Shown one piece after another: positions 8,307 through 17,288 of a stretch of 64,000 bases of DNA (the first letter of the stretch is position 1; the number at the start of each line of letters is the position of its first letter). The DNA is from Verrucomicrobiaceae bacterium. Lineage in GTDB: Bacteria > Verrucomicrobiota > Verrucomicrobiia > Verrucomicrobiales > Verrucomicrobiaceae. The position numbers and the translations under genes were made by a program. The notes under the pieces are model-generated. The model searched no databases. It saw nothing but the letters and a program-made list of their open reading frames with translations, and was not told where the DNA came from. The stretch lies in NCBI GenBank assembly GCA_027486585.1, contig JAIXOU010000100.1:248001-312000 (forward strand). The letters are read 5' to 3'.

Positions 8307-11258
8307 TTAAGGATGCGTGATTGCTTCGTCTAAATTCAACGCTGCGCGGCTCACGGCGGACCAGAGGGATTCACCTTCGAGTTTCATGCTGCGCTGTTTT
8401 TGCAGAAAGCTTTTCAGAAGGATCATTTCATCTGATGACGCGAGGCGTGTGGTGCAACGACGGAAGATGTTGGTGAGGCGTTCATCGTCGGATTGGGATT
8501 CGGCCATGATTTGTTTGGCCATGGCTTGTGCGGCTTCCATAAACATTTGGTCGTTGAGCAGCGTCAGCGCTTGCAGAGGGCTGTTAGAGACATCGCGTCT
8601 GGCGAGGCAGGATTCGCCTGTTGGTGCGTCAAAGGTGGTGGCCATGGCAAACGGAGCCGTGCGCTTGGTGAAGGTGTAGAGGCTGCGGCGGAAGCGGTCT
8701 TCGCCTTCACTGATCTTCCATTCGATTTTACCATAGGCTCCTTCTGAGGTCACGCTGGCAGGTTGTGGCGGATAAACGCCTGGTCCACCCATTTTGGGTG
8801 ATAAAACGCCAGCAGCTTTTAAAGCGGAATCGCGGATGATTTCAGCATCAAGTCGGAAGCGTGAGCCGCGAGCGAGCAGGATATTTTCAGGGTCGCTCTG
8901 GAGGAGTTCGGGTGTGACGCGGGATGACTGTTTGTAGGTCGTGCTGGTGACAATCAGGCGATGCAGTTTCTTCATGGACCAGCCTTGCTTAACGAACTCA
9001 ATGGCAAGCCAATCAAGAAGTTCGGGATGCGAGGGAGGATCACTTTGATAGCCGAAGTCTTCGAGTGACTTGACCAAGCCGCGTCCAAAAAAAGCCTGCC
9101 ATTGGCGATTGACTGTGACGCGTGCAGTGAGTGGATTTTTGGCATCAAAAAGCCAGTTGGCGAAGCTGAGGCGATTGGCCGGCACCTCTTTGGGAAGTTG
9201 TGGCAGAAAGGCTGGAACGGCAGGTGGCACTTCTTCTTTGGGTTGAAGGTATTCACCTCGGTGATGCAGATGCGTGGGCCGTGGATTGGAGGCTGGACGC
9301 TCATTCATGACCAGCGTGGGCTGTCCTCGTGGTGGATTTTTCCGTGCGGCTAGTAGTGGGGCGACCGTCTGCTTCATCTCAGGCGCGGTTTCGAGAAAAC
9401 GATGCCGCAATACTTCGCGCTTCGATGAATCATTCGCGGCGAGTGCTTCTTCGATCTCCGCTGGATGTCCTGTTGCCTCGGCGTGATCACTAGTGGTCAC
9501 AGAGATGCGGAAGTGGCCGAGTGGACAGGCGAAGTGTTTTTCAAAGAGCATCTTCAACTCGAAGCCATCCGTGAGATCGACAGGTTGCTCAAAGTGAAAT
9601 ACGGCTGCGTGTTGCACGCCGTATCCGCCAAGCACCTGCCAACCGCTGGACATTTCTGAATCCAATGCGGCGCTGGCGTTGTTGGTTTTCCTGGGCTTCC
9701 GAGCTCCTTTAGCTTTCGCTTTTGGATTGGCTGCGGTGGCATCGCTGATTCGGTCTTCTTCTTGGTCATTGGTGGCTTCTGCGCCGACGATTTTGAGAGC
9801 TTGCCCCTTTTGAAAGCCTTTGATTTCACTGAGGAAAAATCCGCCGAGTGGTCCCTCGTAATTGGTTAAACCTGGGCCGTCATTGGGTAGGCTTGGATGG
9901 CTGGCTACTTCAAGTCGGATGGCGGTGACGCCTTTGATTGGTGCTTTGAAGCTTAGGTCATAAACATCGCTCTTGGAGATGTCGCCGCTGCCGAGGATGA
10001 AGCCGTTGGCCTGCTGTTCCAAGTGCGGCATAGTGGTTGCCATATTAGTGGGGCGGATGATTTCCCAATGCGAAGCGCTTTTTTGTTCTTCCGCCAGCCA
10101 TTCAGCGAAGCGTTTGTTCATGACCTTCGGGCCATCGGGGAACTTGGAGGGTAATGAGGCTTCAAGTTTGGCGATTCTTTGTGCCTGCGCTTTTTTTTGC
10201 TCTTCGATATCAGGTGTCGGGATGAAGTATGTAGGCTCGTTGGCATTGTTCAGCAGAGCCATGGTGCTGTAGTAGTCGGTGTGCAGGATGGGATCGTATT
10301 TATGAGTATGGCACTGACAGCAGTTCATGGTCAGGCCCATCCATGTGGTGCCGGTGACGCTGACTCGATCCACCATGGCGTAAAAGCGATACTCATTGGG
10401 ATCGATGCCGCCTTCTTCATTAAGCATGGTGTTGCGATGGAAGCCTGTGGCGATGAGGTCTTCGGAGGTGGACTTTGGCAGCATGTCGCCTGCGATTTGT
10501 TTGATGCTGAATTGATCAAAGGCCATGTCGTCATTCAGGGCTTTCACGACCCAGTCGCGGTAAGGCCAGATGCTGCGCGGACGATCTTTTTCAAAGCCGT
10601 TCGTATCGGCATAACGAGCCAAGTCTAGCCAGCGTCGTGCCCAGCGCTCGCCATAGTGTTTGGAAGCGAGCAGTGAATCCACGAGCTTATCATAAGCATC
10701 TGGTTTGGGGTCATTGACAAAGGCATCCGCTTCCGCAGGTGTGGGCGGCAAGCCGATGAGGTCCAGATAGAGGCGGCGAACGAGGGTGTAGCGATCTGCT
10801 TCTGGTGAGGGCTTTAGGCCTTCTTTAGTGAGACGATCCTGAATGAAGCTGTCGATGCTGGCTTTAGCATTAGTCGTGGCTTTCGGTGCGACGTAGGCCC
10901 AGTGCGCAGCGTAATTGGCGCCTTCGGCGATCCATTGTTTGAGGATGGCTTTGTCTTTTTCTGAAACGAACTTCTTTGTGTGCGGAGGCGGCATTTGCTC
11001 ATCTTCATCGGTGGAAAGCAGCCGCTTGATGATCTCACTGGCTTCGGGTTTGCCTGGGATGATAGCGAGTTCACCCGACTTGCCTCCGCCGAGAGCCGAT
11101 TCACGAAGATCCAGCCTCAACTTACCTTTTCGCCCATGTTCATCCATGCCATGACAGGCAAAGCATTGCTGTGCGAGGATGGGCCGCACTTCGCGGTTAA
11201 AATCGACGGCGAATGCAGAAGAAAGGCTGAGGCTGAGAACTGAGAAAAAGAATTTCAT
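8307..11258 (-). CDS. PSD1 / planctomycete cytochrome C domain protein (DUF1549-DUF1553)
   Basis: 983 residues from the ATG for MKFFFSVLSLSLSSAFA, which gives a proper signal peptide; the frame is open further upstream but would overlap the next gene. Domains in order: PSCyt1 with a haem-type CFACH motif (residues about 32-36) and RPILAQQC; DUF1549 (about 130-340, containing LYLDLIGLPPTPAE and a second CCQCH); an inserted beta-rich region (about 390-640); DUF1553 in the C-terminal third (NPLTARVTVNRQW, LLDWLAIEFV). Such proteins are abundant in Planctomycetes and Verrucomicrobia and are usually thought to take part in extracellular polysaccharide breakdown, but biochemical proof is thin. The usual DUF1501 partner is not adjacent here. 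Confidence 0.92.
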   Translation of the reverse strand: MKFFFSVLSLSLSSAFAVDFNREVRPILAQQCFACHGMDEHGRKGKLRLDLRESALGGGKSGELAIIPGKPEASEIIKRLLSTDEDEQMPPPHTKKFVSEKDKAILKQWIAEGANYAAHWAYVAPKATTNAKASIDSFIQDRLTKEGLKPSPEADRYTLVRRLYLDLIGLPPTPAEADAFVNDPKPDAYDKLVDSLLASKHYGERWARRWLDLARYADTNGFEKDRPRSIWPYRDWVVKALNDDMAFDQFSIKQIAGDMLPKSTSEDLIATGFHRNTMLNEEGGIDPNEYRFYAMVDRVSVTGTTWMGLTMNCCQCHTHKYDPILHTDYYSTMALLNNANEPTYFIPTPDIEEQKKAQAQRIAKLEASLPSKFPDGPKVMNKRFAEWLAEEQKSASHWEIIRPTNMATTMPHLEQQANGFILGSGDISKSDVYDLSFKAPIKGVTAIRLEVASHPSLPNDGPGLTNYEGPLGGFFLSEIKGFQKGQALKIVGAEATNDQEEDRISDATAANPKAKAKGARKPRKTNNASAALDSEMSSGWQVLGGYGVQHAAVFHFEQPVDLTDGFELKMLFEKHFACPLGHFRISVTTSDHAEATGHPAEIEEALAANDSSKREVLRHRFLETAPEMKQTVAPLLAARKNPPRGQPTLVMNERPASNPRPTHLHHRGEYLQPKEEVPPAVPAFLPQLPKEVPANRLSFANWLFDAKNPLTARVTVNRQWQAFFGRGLVKSLEDFGYQSDPPSHPELLDWLAIEFVKQGWSMKKLHRLIVTSTTYKQSSRVTPELLQSDPENILLARGSRFRLDAEIIRDSALKAAGVLSPKMGGPGVYPPQPASVTSEGAYGKIEWKISEGEDRFRRSLYTFTKRTAPFAMATTFDAPTGESCLARRDVSNSPLQALTLLNDQMFMEAAQAMAKQIMAESQSDDERLTNIFRRCTTRLASSDEMILLKSFLQKQRSMKLEGESLWSAVSRAALNLDEAITHP

Positions 11259-11325
11259 TTCGCTGATGATGATAGAACCTGACTCAGTGGTCCTTTTTTG
11301 CAGCCTTTTGATAAATCCTTTTCTG

Positions 11326-12390
11326 CTAGGCTTGTAGCAAAGCCTGCGCCTGCTGCACCCATTGATCGCGCTTGGCGCGGTCTTTAAAGGCAAGTAGCTC
11401 ACTGAAGGTTTCGACATCTGAATCTGTCCACGTGGCGATCTGTTGAAAGGTGCGGATGCCGTAGGCGTGGAGTTGAGTGTTGAGCACACCTTTGATGCCT
11501 TTGATTTTGGTGAGATCATCTTCCTGCGTCAGGCTAGCGGCCTGCTCTAATGCATGGCGTAGTGCCAACTGCTGACGTTGCAGTCGGTCGAGGGTGTTCT
11601 GGGCCTCGGCCACTTGGAGTTCACTGCGCTGTAAGCTTTTGTTGGCGAGTCCGAGACCGGCCGGATCGTTTGCTTTTTCTCGTAAGCGGCTGACTCGGCG
11701 TTGCCAGTCCTCATACTCCTGGCGCAGGGCGGAGAGTAAAGTTTGCTGAGTCGTGATCTCGATCGTGAGCCTGTCGAGGGTGGCCTGGGCATCTGTGGCT
11801 GGTTTGATGCTAGGGCTGGCTTTTCGTGGTGGGGCGATGGCGGGTGCCTTTGTTTTCTTGGGTTTTTCTGTGGGCTCGGTGATCGTGACGAAGGATTCTT
11901 TTGTAGGTGCAGGGTTGCTCGTGTCAGCCTGCTTTTTGATCCATTCTTGTTGCAGGCGCACTTGCTCACGGCGCAGGGCTTCGAGCTGAGCTTTTAATTC
12001 AGTAATCTCACTCTGCGCTGGCTGAAGAGCGGCACGTGCAGTGCTGAGATCTTCTTTGAGCTGATCGCTATCTCGCTTGGCTGATTTTAGATCATCGTGG
12101 ACGCGAATAAGCTCGCGCTCGAGGTTCCGGCGATGATCGTTGGCTTCTTGGAGATCGGACTCAATCTTCGCCTGCGTGGCGCGCAGCATTTGATCATTGG
12201 AAAGGGCTGCATCCCGCTGATCTTGCGCCACTTTCAGGGCCGCCGAATCAGCATCGATTCGAGCATCCAGAGTGGCGATGTCACGCTTGGCATTTTGTCC
12301 ACGCCAGCGCCAGCCGAGTGCGAAAAAGACGACGGCTGCGGCCAGAAGCAGCAGTGCCATTTGAAGTAAGAGCCAGAGGAATCCTTCCAT
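11326..12390 (-). CDS. Membrane-anchored coiled-coil protein with C-terminal helix-hairpin-helix domain
   Basis: 354 residues. An N-terminal membrane helix (about residues 4-26) ends in basic RWRGQNAK; a long coiled coil follows (about 35-145); then a Pro/Lys-rich linker (about 150-200), a second coiled coil (about 205-285) and a C-terminal helix-hairpin-helix module. In that module DDLTKIKGIKGVLNTQLH and YGIRTFQQIATWT resemble the HhH domains annotated as 'flap endonuclease-1-like 5' DNA nuclease'. Such modules may bind DNA or only mediate packing. It starts 6 bases after the stop of the BON-like gene, so the two are probably one transcript. No catalytic residues are recognisable. Confidence 0.75.
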   Translation of the reverse strand: MEGFLWLLLQMALLLLAAAVVFFALGWRWRGQNAKRDIATLDARIDADSAALKVAQDQRDAALSNDQMLRATQAKIESDLQEANDHRRNLERELIRVHDDLKSAKRDSDQLKEDLSTARAALQPAQSEITELKAQLEALRREQVRLQQEWIKKQADTSNPAPTKESFVTITEPTEKPKKTKAPAIAPPRKASPSIKPATDAQATLDRLTIEITTQQTLLSALRQEYEDWQRRVSRLREKANDPAGLGLANKSLQRSELQVAEAQNTLDRLQRQQLALRHALEQAASLTQEDDLTKIKGIKGVLNTQLHAYGIRTFQQIATWTDSDVETFSELLAFKDRAKRDQWVQQAQALLQA

Positions 12391-12396
12391 GGTGGG

Positions 12397-14058
12397 TTAC
12401 GGAGCAGACTCCTTTTTGGCGTTGATGGCTAGCTTTTTCCAGTGTTGGCGCAGATGATCAAAGCCGTCCCAAAAGGTGTCCTCGGCCATGGCTGCGGGGA
12501 AGTCGGTGGGTAGGATGCCTGATTTGGCGACGGCTCCTACTTGGTCGATGCCAGTGCTGGCAGGAATGGTTTTCCAGACAAGGCCAGGTGTCGCAAAGGC
12601 AATGCTGCCGGGACTGCCGACTTCTGGCAAAGGGGGCAGGCTGCGCAAAGTCTGCTGGATATCTGTGGAAGGGGCACAGGTGCCACGGACGAGCAGTGGG
12701 TCTGAGATGACGATAGCGTGGCCAGAATACTTTTGGCGCGCGGCTTCAATGAGTTGGGTGTGCAGCGATTCCTCAGCTAGTTGGCCTGCAAAGATGACTT
12801 TATCTGGTAGCAGGGTGAGTGTGAGGAAGCTCGGTTGTGCTCGGATTGGCAGGGTTGGGATGCCTTTGGTCTCTCCCTGAAGCCAGCCGATGACCATGCG
12901 GTGATCGTCTTGCAGCATATTAGCTGGTAGGTCTTTGGGGAGGTCTTCTTTCCAAGGCTGAGCGTCCGTGCCGACGATCCAGTCCACAGGTTTCCAGGCA
13001 TCGCCTGAGAGGCCAAGCATGAGGGATTTACCCTTGGTTTTTGAATCTTCATTGAGTGGGTCAGGCAGGAGTGCCGTGGTGATGGGGCCAAAGTCGGAGA
13101 CTGCGCGGCACTCTGGATTGATGCGCACGTCATCAATGACGCGCCACTCGGGGAAGCTGATGATGAGGGCATTGAGAAACTCACGTTTGATGCCGACTGT
13201 GGCAGTCTCTCCACGAACGAGTAGTCGGTTTTCCCGTGCTGCTAAAAAGAGGTGCGGCGGTGGTAGCTTGGCTTGGCGTGTGGTTTCCTCGGCCCGGCTG
13301 CGCTGTTCAGATTGATAGCGGCGGACGTTTTGGATGAGTGGTAAGATACTCTTTTCCCACTCTTGGCGGGAGATACCGATGGCGAGTGATTGCTCCATGA
13401 GTCGATCATCTTTGGCATCCGGCACCAGTCGCTGCCAGGGGCCGCCGAGACTGGCAATCTGAATTTGAGCACTATCTCCACCCTCTCGGGCATTTGGTAA
13501 GGGGATTTGGGCAAGTGTTTGTTTCAGGTCTGGGGCTTCGTCATGGAGTTCAGGGACGGCTTTGAGCTTACTTTCGATTCGTCCGCCTTTTGCGCCCCAG
13601 CGATCTTGAATCAGGCGGTAGAGATCCCGTGATTCGAACTCGGTGGCGGCAGCGCCAAGAAGCTGGCCGCGTGTGCCATTGGCAGCTAACAAGAGCCACC
13701 CGGGGGGGTAGGGGACGATCTCAAGTTCATCCACGACATGCTGCACAGGGTTCAGTTTGGCTGAAAGCGGGCCAACGCCACGGACTTCCTTTTCTGCTGC
13801 CGAAAGAATCTGCGCGCGCTGGTCTTCATGGCGCACTTGGCCTCTAAGAATGGCGCGCTGACCGTCGAATTGGACTTTCACTGCTTCGTAGCCGGTCGGT
13901 TTGCCCTTTAGAATAGCAGATGCCTGGACTTCAAGTTGACTCTGTAGGGCAGGTGCGACGACCATTCCGGCTAGAAGCCAGAATGCGAGAAGCCAGAAGC
14001 CAGCGATCATCCATCGCACACGAGTCATTTGCATTGAGTGCACAAGTAGCAGACGCAT
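12397..14058 (-). CDS. Membrane-anchored protein with BON-like repeats
   Basis: 553 residues from ATG (MRLLLVHSMQMTRVRW); a GTG at 14076 or an ATG at 14028 are alternatives. One N-terminal membrane helix (WMIAGFWLLAFWLLAGMVV) precedes a large presumably periplasmic part. Segments shaped like BON domains (helix-strand-strand, 'generate and label' motifs such as VQFDGQRAILRGQV) occur near residues 50-110, 265-315 and 420-465. BON domains are linked to phospholipid or osmotic-shock functions and are also found in OmpA-like proteins. It lies directly upstream of the coiled-coil/HhH membrane protein. Function is not assigned. Confidence 0.7.
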   Translation of the reverse strand: MRLLLVHSMQMTRVRWMIAGFWLLAFWLLAGMVVAPALQSQLEVQASAILKGKPTGYEAVKVQFDGQRAILRGQVRHEDQRAQILSAAEKEVRGVGPLSAKLNPVQHVVDELEIVPYPPGWLLLAANGTRGQLLGAAATEFESRDLYRLIQDRWGAKGGRIESKLKAVPELHDEAPDLKQTLAQIPLPNAREGGDSAQIQIASLGGPWQRLVPDAKDDRLMEQSLAIGISRQEWEKSILPLIQNVRRYQSEQRSRAEETTRQAKLPPPHLFLAARENRLLVRGETATVGIKREFLNALIISFPEWRVIDDVRINPECRAVSDFGPITTALLPDPLNEDSKTKGKSLMLGLSGDAWKPVDWIVGTDAQPWKEDLPKDLPANMLQDDHRMVIGWLQGETKGIPTLPIRAQPSFLTLTLLPDKVIFAGQLAEESLHTQLIEAARQKYSGHAIVISDPLLVRGTCAPSTDIQQTLRSLPPLPEVGSPGSIAFATPGLVWKTIPASTGIDQVGAVAKSGILPTDFPAAMAEDTFWDGFDHLRQHWKKLAINAKKESAP

Positions 14059-14163
14059 CGGCCTAGGCAATAGCACAATAGAGGAACCCAGTGGAGCAAC
14101 TTAGACAAAGAAACACTGAATAAAAACTCTGGAACATTGTGACAATACTGCTATACATGGCAC

Positions 14164-15258
14164 GTGCCTTTTCGCTTACCTTCCTCCAAAGTTAACTGGA
14201 CCAACAGCTCCTTTCTGACTTCAACCGCCGTTCTGACTTTCACCCTCATTCCGTGGTATTTATACAATTACGGGATCGACCTCTTCCAAGTGGTTATGTT
14301 TGTGGTGTTCTGCATCCTGACCGGACTCAGCATCACCTTAGGCTACCATCGCCTGTTCTCCCATTTGTCATTCAAGGCTAAATGGCCGGTGCGTCTCCTA
14401 ACTCTGATTTTCGGAGCCGCAACTTTTGAAAATCACGTCATCGCCTGGGCCTCTGATCACCGTCGTCATCATAAGTTCGTCGATCATGAAGGTGATCCCT
14501 ATGATATCTCCAAAGGCTTCTGGTATGCCCATATCGGCTGGATCATGTTTCGCCGTGAGATCGAACCGCCGTGGGATAATGTGCCTGATTTGATGCGTGA
14601 TCCGTTAGTGCGCTGGCAGCAGAAGTATTATGTGCTGATTGCTGTTACTGCTAGTTTTATCCTGCCTGCCTTCTTGGGCTGGCTGCATGATGGTGCCAGT
14701 GGTGCTATTTGCGGACTTCTGATCTCCGGTATCGCTCGTGTCACGGCAGTTCAGCATTCCACGTTCTTCATCAATTCCCTTTGTCACACTGTGGGAAGCC
14801 GCCCTTACTCCACCAATTGCAGTGCCCGTGACAGTGGATTCATGGCTCTCTTTACCTTTGGTGAAGGCTATCATAACTACCACCACGAATTCCAACACGA
14901 CTACCGCAATGGCGTGAAATGGTACCAGTGGGACCCAACTAAGTGGACTGTTTGGACACTCTCCAAGCTGGGTCTGACCAGTGACCTTCGCCGCGTACCT
15001 GATGAAAAAATCGTGCTTGCTGAAATCGCAGAAGCTCGTCGTCAGTTAGAAAAGCGCATTGCTTGCCCCAAAAATCCGCTCACGGATCGTCTGCGCGAGC
15101 TTTTGAGTGCCTCTGATGTTAAACTCCACGAGTGGTCCGAACGTTGGCAGTCCTGGAAACCCACGGAGCCTGAATGTTTTGAAGAACTTCGTCGGGGTCT
15201 CAAAGAGACTCGCGAAGAGATCCAACGTGCTTTTCAGTTGGTCTCGATGCCCTGTTAA
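14164..15258 (+). CDS. Acyl-CoA/acyl-lipid fatty acid desaturase
   Basis: 364 residues from a GTG codon (PFRLPSSKVNW); no purine-rich ribosome binding site is visible, and the ATG at 14157 is out of frame. Three histidine boxes of the membrane di-iron delta-9 desaturases are intact: HRLFSH near residue 62, DHRRHHKFVD near 100 and EGYHNYHHEF near 240. Four hydrophobic segments sit between them. The C-terminal 80 residues form a charged helical extension. The enzyme would introduce a cis double bond into acyl chains at the membrane, and monounsaturated chains are the substrate of the cyclopropane synthase encoded at 27336-28604. A strong terminator follows. Confidence 0.92.
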   Translation: MPFRLPSSKVNWTNSSFLTSTAVLTFTLIPWYLYNYGIDLFQVVMFVVFCILTGLSITLGYHRLFSHLSFKAKWPVRLLTLIFGAATFENHVIAWASDHRRHHKFVDHEGDPYDISKGFWYAHIGWIMFRREIEPPWDNVPDLMRDPLVRWQQKYYVLIAVTASFILPAFLGWLHDGASGAICGLLISGIARVTAVQHSTFFINSLCHTVGSRPYSTNCSARDSGFMALFTFGEGYHNYHHEFQHDYRNGVKWYQWDPTKWTVWTLSKLGLTSDLRRVPDEKIVLAEIAEARRQLEKRIACPKNPLTDRLRELLSASDVKLHEWSERWQSWKPTEPECFEELRRGLKETREEIQRAFQLVSMPC

Positions 15259-15285
15259 TCAGTAAAATCTCATTTTCAGTTTTTT

Positions 15286-15313
15286 AGCCCCCTGGTTTCA
15301 GGGGGCTTTTTTA
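15286..15313 (+). terminator. Rho-independent terminator after the desaturase gene
   Basis: Perfect 8-base stem AGCCCCCT (15286-15293) with AGGGGGCT (15300-15307), loop of 6, followed by a run of T up to 15313. It starts about 28 bases after the desaturase stop and separates that gene from the secretion operon. Confidence 0.92.
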
Positions 15314-15389
15314 TTTTCGGGCATTGAGCGGTGGATGTGGATCCGCCATTTCACAGGGGCTTGAGTTTCATGGTTCCTCGAAAGTAAGG

Positions 15390-15399
15390 TATTTATAAT
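15390..15399 (+). promoter_or_regulatory. Shared TATTTATAAT motif upstream of the type II secretion operon
   Basis: The exact 10-mer TATTTATAAT lies in an AT-rich stretch (about 15380-15478) 79 bases before the gspE start. The same 10-mer is found upstream of the choice-of-anchor-K-like gene and of the haloperoxidase-like gene. It may be a promoter or operator element. No well spaced -35/-10 pair is evident beside it. Confidence 0.35.
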
Positions 15400-15478
15400 T
15401 ATTTAGATATACTTAACACTTGCAATTTAAAGCATCAGTTATAATTTCTGGATTAATCCACCCAATCCTTTATAAATC

Positions 15479-17251
15479 ATGATGCCCTTGATCCAGCAAA
15501 TCCTCAGTGAGGCCGGCTGCGCGGAAAATCCCGCGGTCATCGAGGCTGTAGATGAGGCCTGTTACAACCAGACTTCATTTGTTGAAGCTGTGCTTGATGT
15601 TGAAGGGGTGCGTGAGCGTGACTTCCTCATGGCACTGGCCAATACGCTGAATCTTCCCTGGTGGGAAGCCAGTGCAGATCGCCCAGCTGAACCAGGACTG
15701 CGTCGTCACTTGCCAGCAGAGATCGCTCTGCGGCATCGTTTACTTCCCATTCTTTTTGAAGAGCCGAAAGAAGGTGATGAGACTCTCACGGAAACGCGTC
15801 TGCATTTGGCCACCTTTGATCCGCTGAATCTTGTCACTCATCAGCGCGTGGCCTCGGCCGTGAGTTACACCATTGTCTGGCATGTCGGTCAGCGCACACG
15901 TATTGCCGAAGGCTTACAAAAGCTTTATGGACTGGGTGCGGACACCTTTGAAAAGATTCTTCGTGGTCGTGCTGACTGGGGCAGTGAAGAGCTGGGTGAT
16001 GAGGTCACGGTCCTAGATGGCCCTGAGAACGAAGAAGCCAGTGTAGTCCGATTCGTGAACCAGATTCTGCGTCGTGGACTGGAGCAGCGGGCCACGGATA
16101 TTCATGTGGAGCCACAGCAGGATCGGCTGCGGATTCGTTACCGTATTGATGGCCGTTTGGAAGAGTTGGCTGTGCCTGAAAACATCAAGTCTCTGCAATC
16201 CAGTGTGATCGCCCGACTCAAGATCATGGCTCGGTTAGACATCGCGGAAAAGAGATTGCCGCAAGATGGACGTATCAATCTGGAGCTGGATGGCTCACCG
16301 ATTGACGTTCGTGTGGCTACGATTCCGAGTGTTGAAGGTGAATCAGTCAGCTTGCGTCTCCTGGCTCAGCAGGCGGTGACGATTGATCGCCTCGGCATGA
16401 CCGATAATGTCCGTCCGGTGGTGGATGAGTTGTTGAAGCTGCCGAATGGAATCATCCTGATCACAGGTCCGACAGGAAGTGGAAAGAGCACCACGCTCTA
16501 TGCTTATCTTACAGAGCTGAATCAGGCTCATCGCCGCATTGTGACGATCGAAGATCCTGTCGAATACAAGATGCCAGGAGTCGTCCAGATTGCTGTGAAG
16601 CCAGAGATCGGTCTCACCTTTGCCACCGGCTTACGCAGTATTTTACGTGGTGACCCAAATGTCGTCATGATTGGAGAAATGCGTGACCTTGAGACAACCG
16701 AGATCGCCATCCGCGCTGCTTTGACGGGACATCTGGTGCTCAGCACGCTGCATACAAATGATGCCATCGGTGGCATCACACGTCTGGTCGACATGGGAGT
16801 CGAGCCTTTCTTGGTCTCCAGTGCTGTGCGCGCCTTCTTTGCCCAGCGTCTTGTGAGAAAGCTCTGCCCTGCTTGCAAAAAGCCTGCTGAAGTTGAGCGC
16901 TCCTATTTGGAAGGCATCAATTTCCCCATCGGTGTGGCAGGGACCATCATGCGTGCGGTTGGCTGTGAAGCCTGCCGTGGCAGTGGTTATCAGGGGCGTC
17001 TTTCGATCTACGAGGTCGTGCTGGTCACTCATGCACTTCAGAATCTAATCAATGCACGCTCTCATCCTGAGGAGTTGCATCGTCAGGCCATGAAGGACGG
17101 CTTTATCCCCATGCGCGGTTATGGCTTCCAAAAAGTACTCTCAGGTGAAACGACCATTGAAGAAGTCCTCAGCGTCACCGCCATGGATCGGAAAGCCGAA
17201 GACATTGTCTCTGTCCGGCCTTCATCGGCTAAGCTCAAACACGCCGCTTAA
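15479..17251 (+). CDS. gspE: Type II secretion / type IV pilus assembly ATPase GspE (PilB-like)
   Basis: 590 residues, ATG preceded by an AT-rich leader. The N-terminal MshEN/T2SSE_N domain covers about residues 1-160. The P-loop ATPase core has Walker A GPTGSGKST (330-338), an Asp box (IVTIEDPVEYK), a Walker B region with Glu 400 (VVMIGEMRD) and a His box (TGHLVLSTLHT). Two CxxC pairs (Cys 463/466 and 496/499) form the zinc-binding C-domain typical of GspE and PilB. The protein powers pseudopilus assembly at the cytoplasmic face of the inner membrane. It heads a ten-gene same-strand operon. All catalytic motifs look intact. Confidence 0.95.
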   Translation: MMPLIQQILSEAGCAENPAVIEAVDEACYNQTSFVEAVLDVEGVRERDFLMALANTLNLPWWEASADRPAEPGLRRHLPAEIALRHRLLPILFEEPKEGDETLTETRLHLATFDPLNLVTHQRVASAVSYTIVWHVGQRTRIAEGLQKLYGLGADTFEKILRGRADWGSEELGDEVTVLDGPENEEASVVRFVNQILRRGLEQRATDIHVEPQQDRLRIRYRIDGRLEELAVPENIKSLQSSVIARLKIMARLDIAEKRLPQDGRINLELDGSPIDVRVATIPSVEGESVSLRLLAQQAVTIDRLGMTDNVRPVVDELLKLPNGIILITGPTGSGKSTTLYAYLTELNQAHRRIVTIEDPVEYKMPGVVQIAVKPEIGLTFATGLRSILRGDPNVVMIGEMRDLETTEIAIRAALTGHLVLSTLHTNDAIGGITRLVDMGVEPFLVSSAVRAFFAQRLVRKLCPACKKPAEVERSYLEGINFPIGVAGTIMRAVGCEACRGSGYQGRLSIYEVVLVTHALQNLINARSHPEELHRQAMKDGFIPMRGYGFQKVLSGETTIEEVLSVTAMDRKAEDIVSVRPSSAKLKHAA

Positions 17252-17288
17252 CGCCACTAAAGACTAACCACTTTTTCTTCCCCACCCC

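Noticed and set aside
13625-13645. T-loop-like GATTCGAAC as a minus-strand tRNA
   Set aside because: It lies inside the BON-like coding sequence and no acceptor, D or anticodon stems can be formed around it.
15420-15445. TTGCAA and TATAAT as a sigma-70 promoter for gspE
   Set aside because: The two hexamers are separated by only 14 bases, outside normal spacing.
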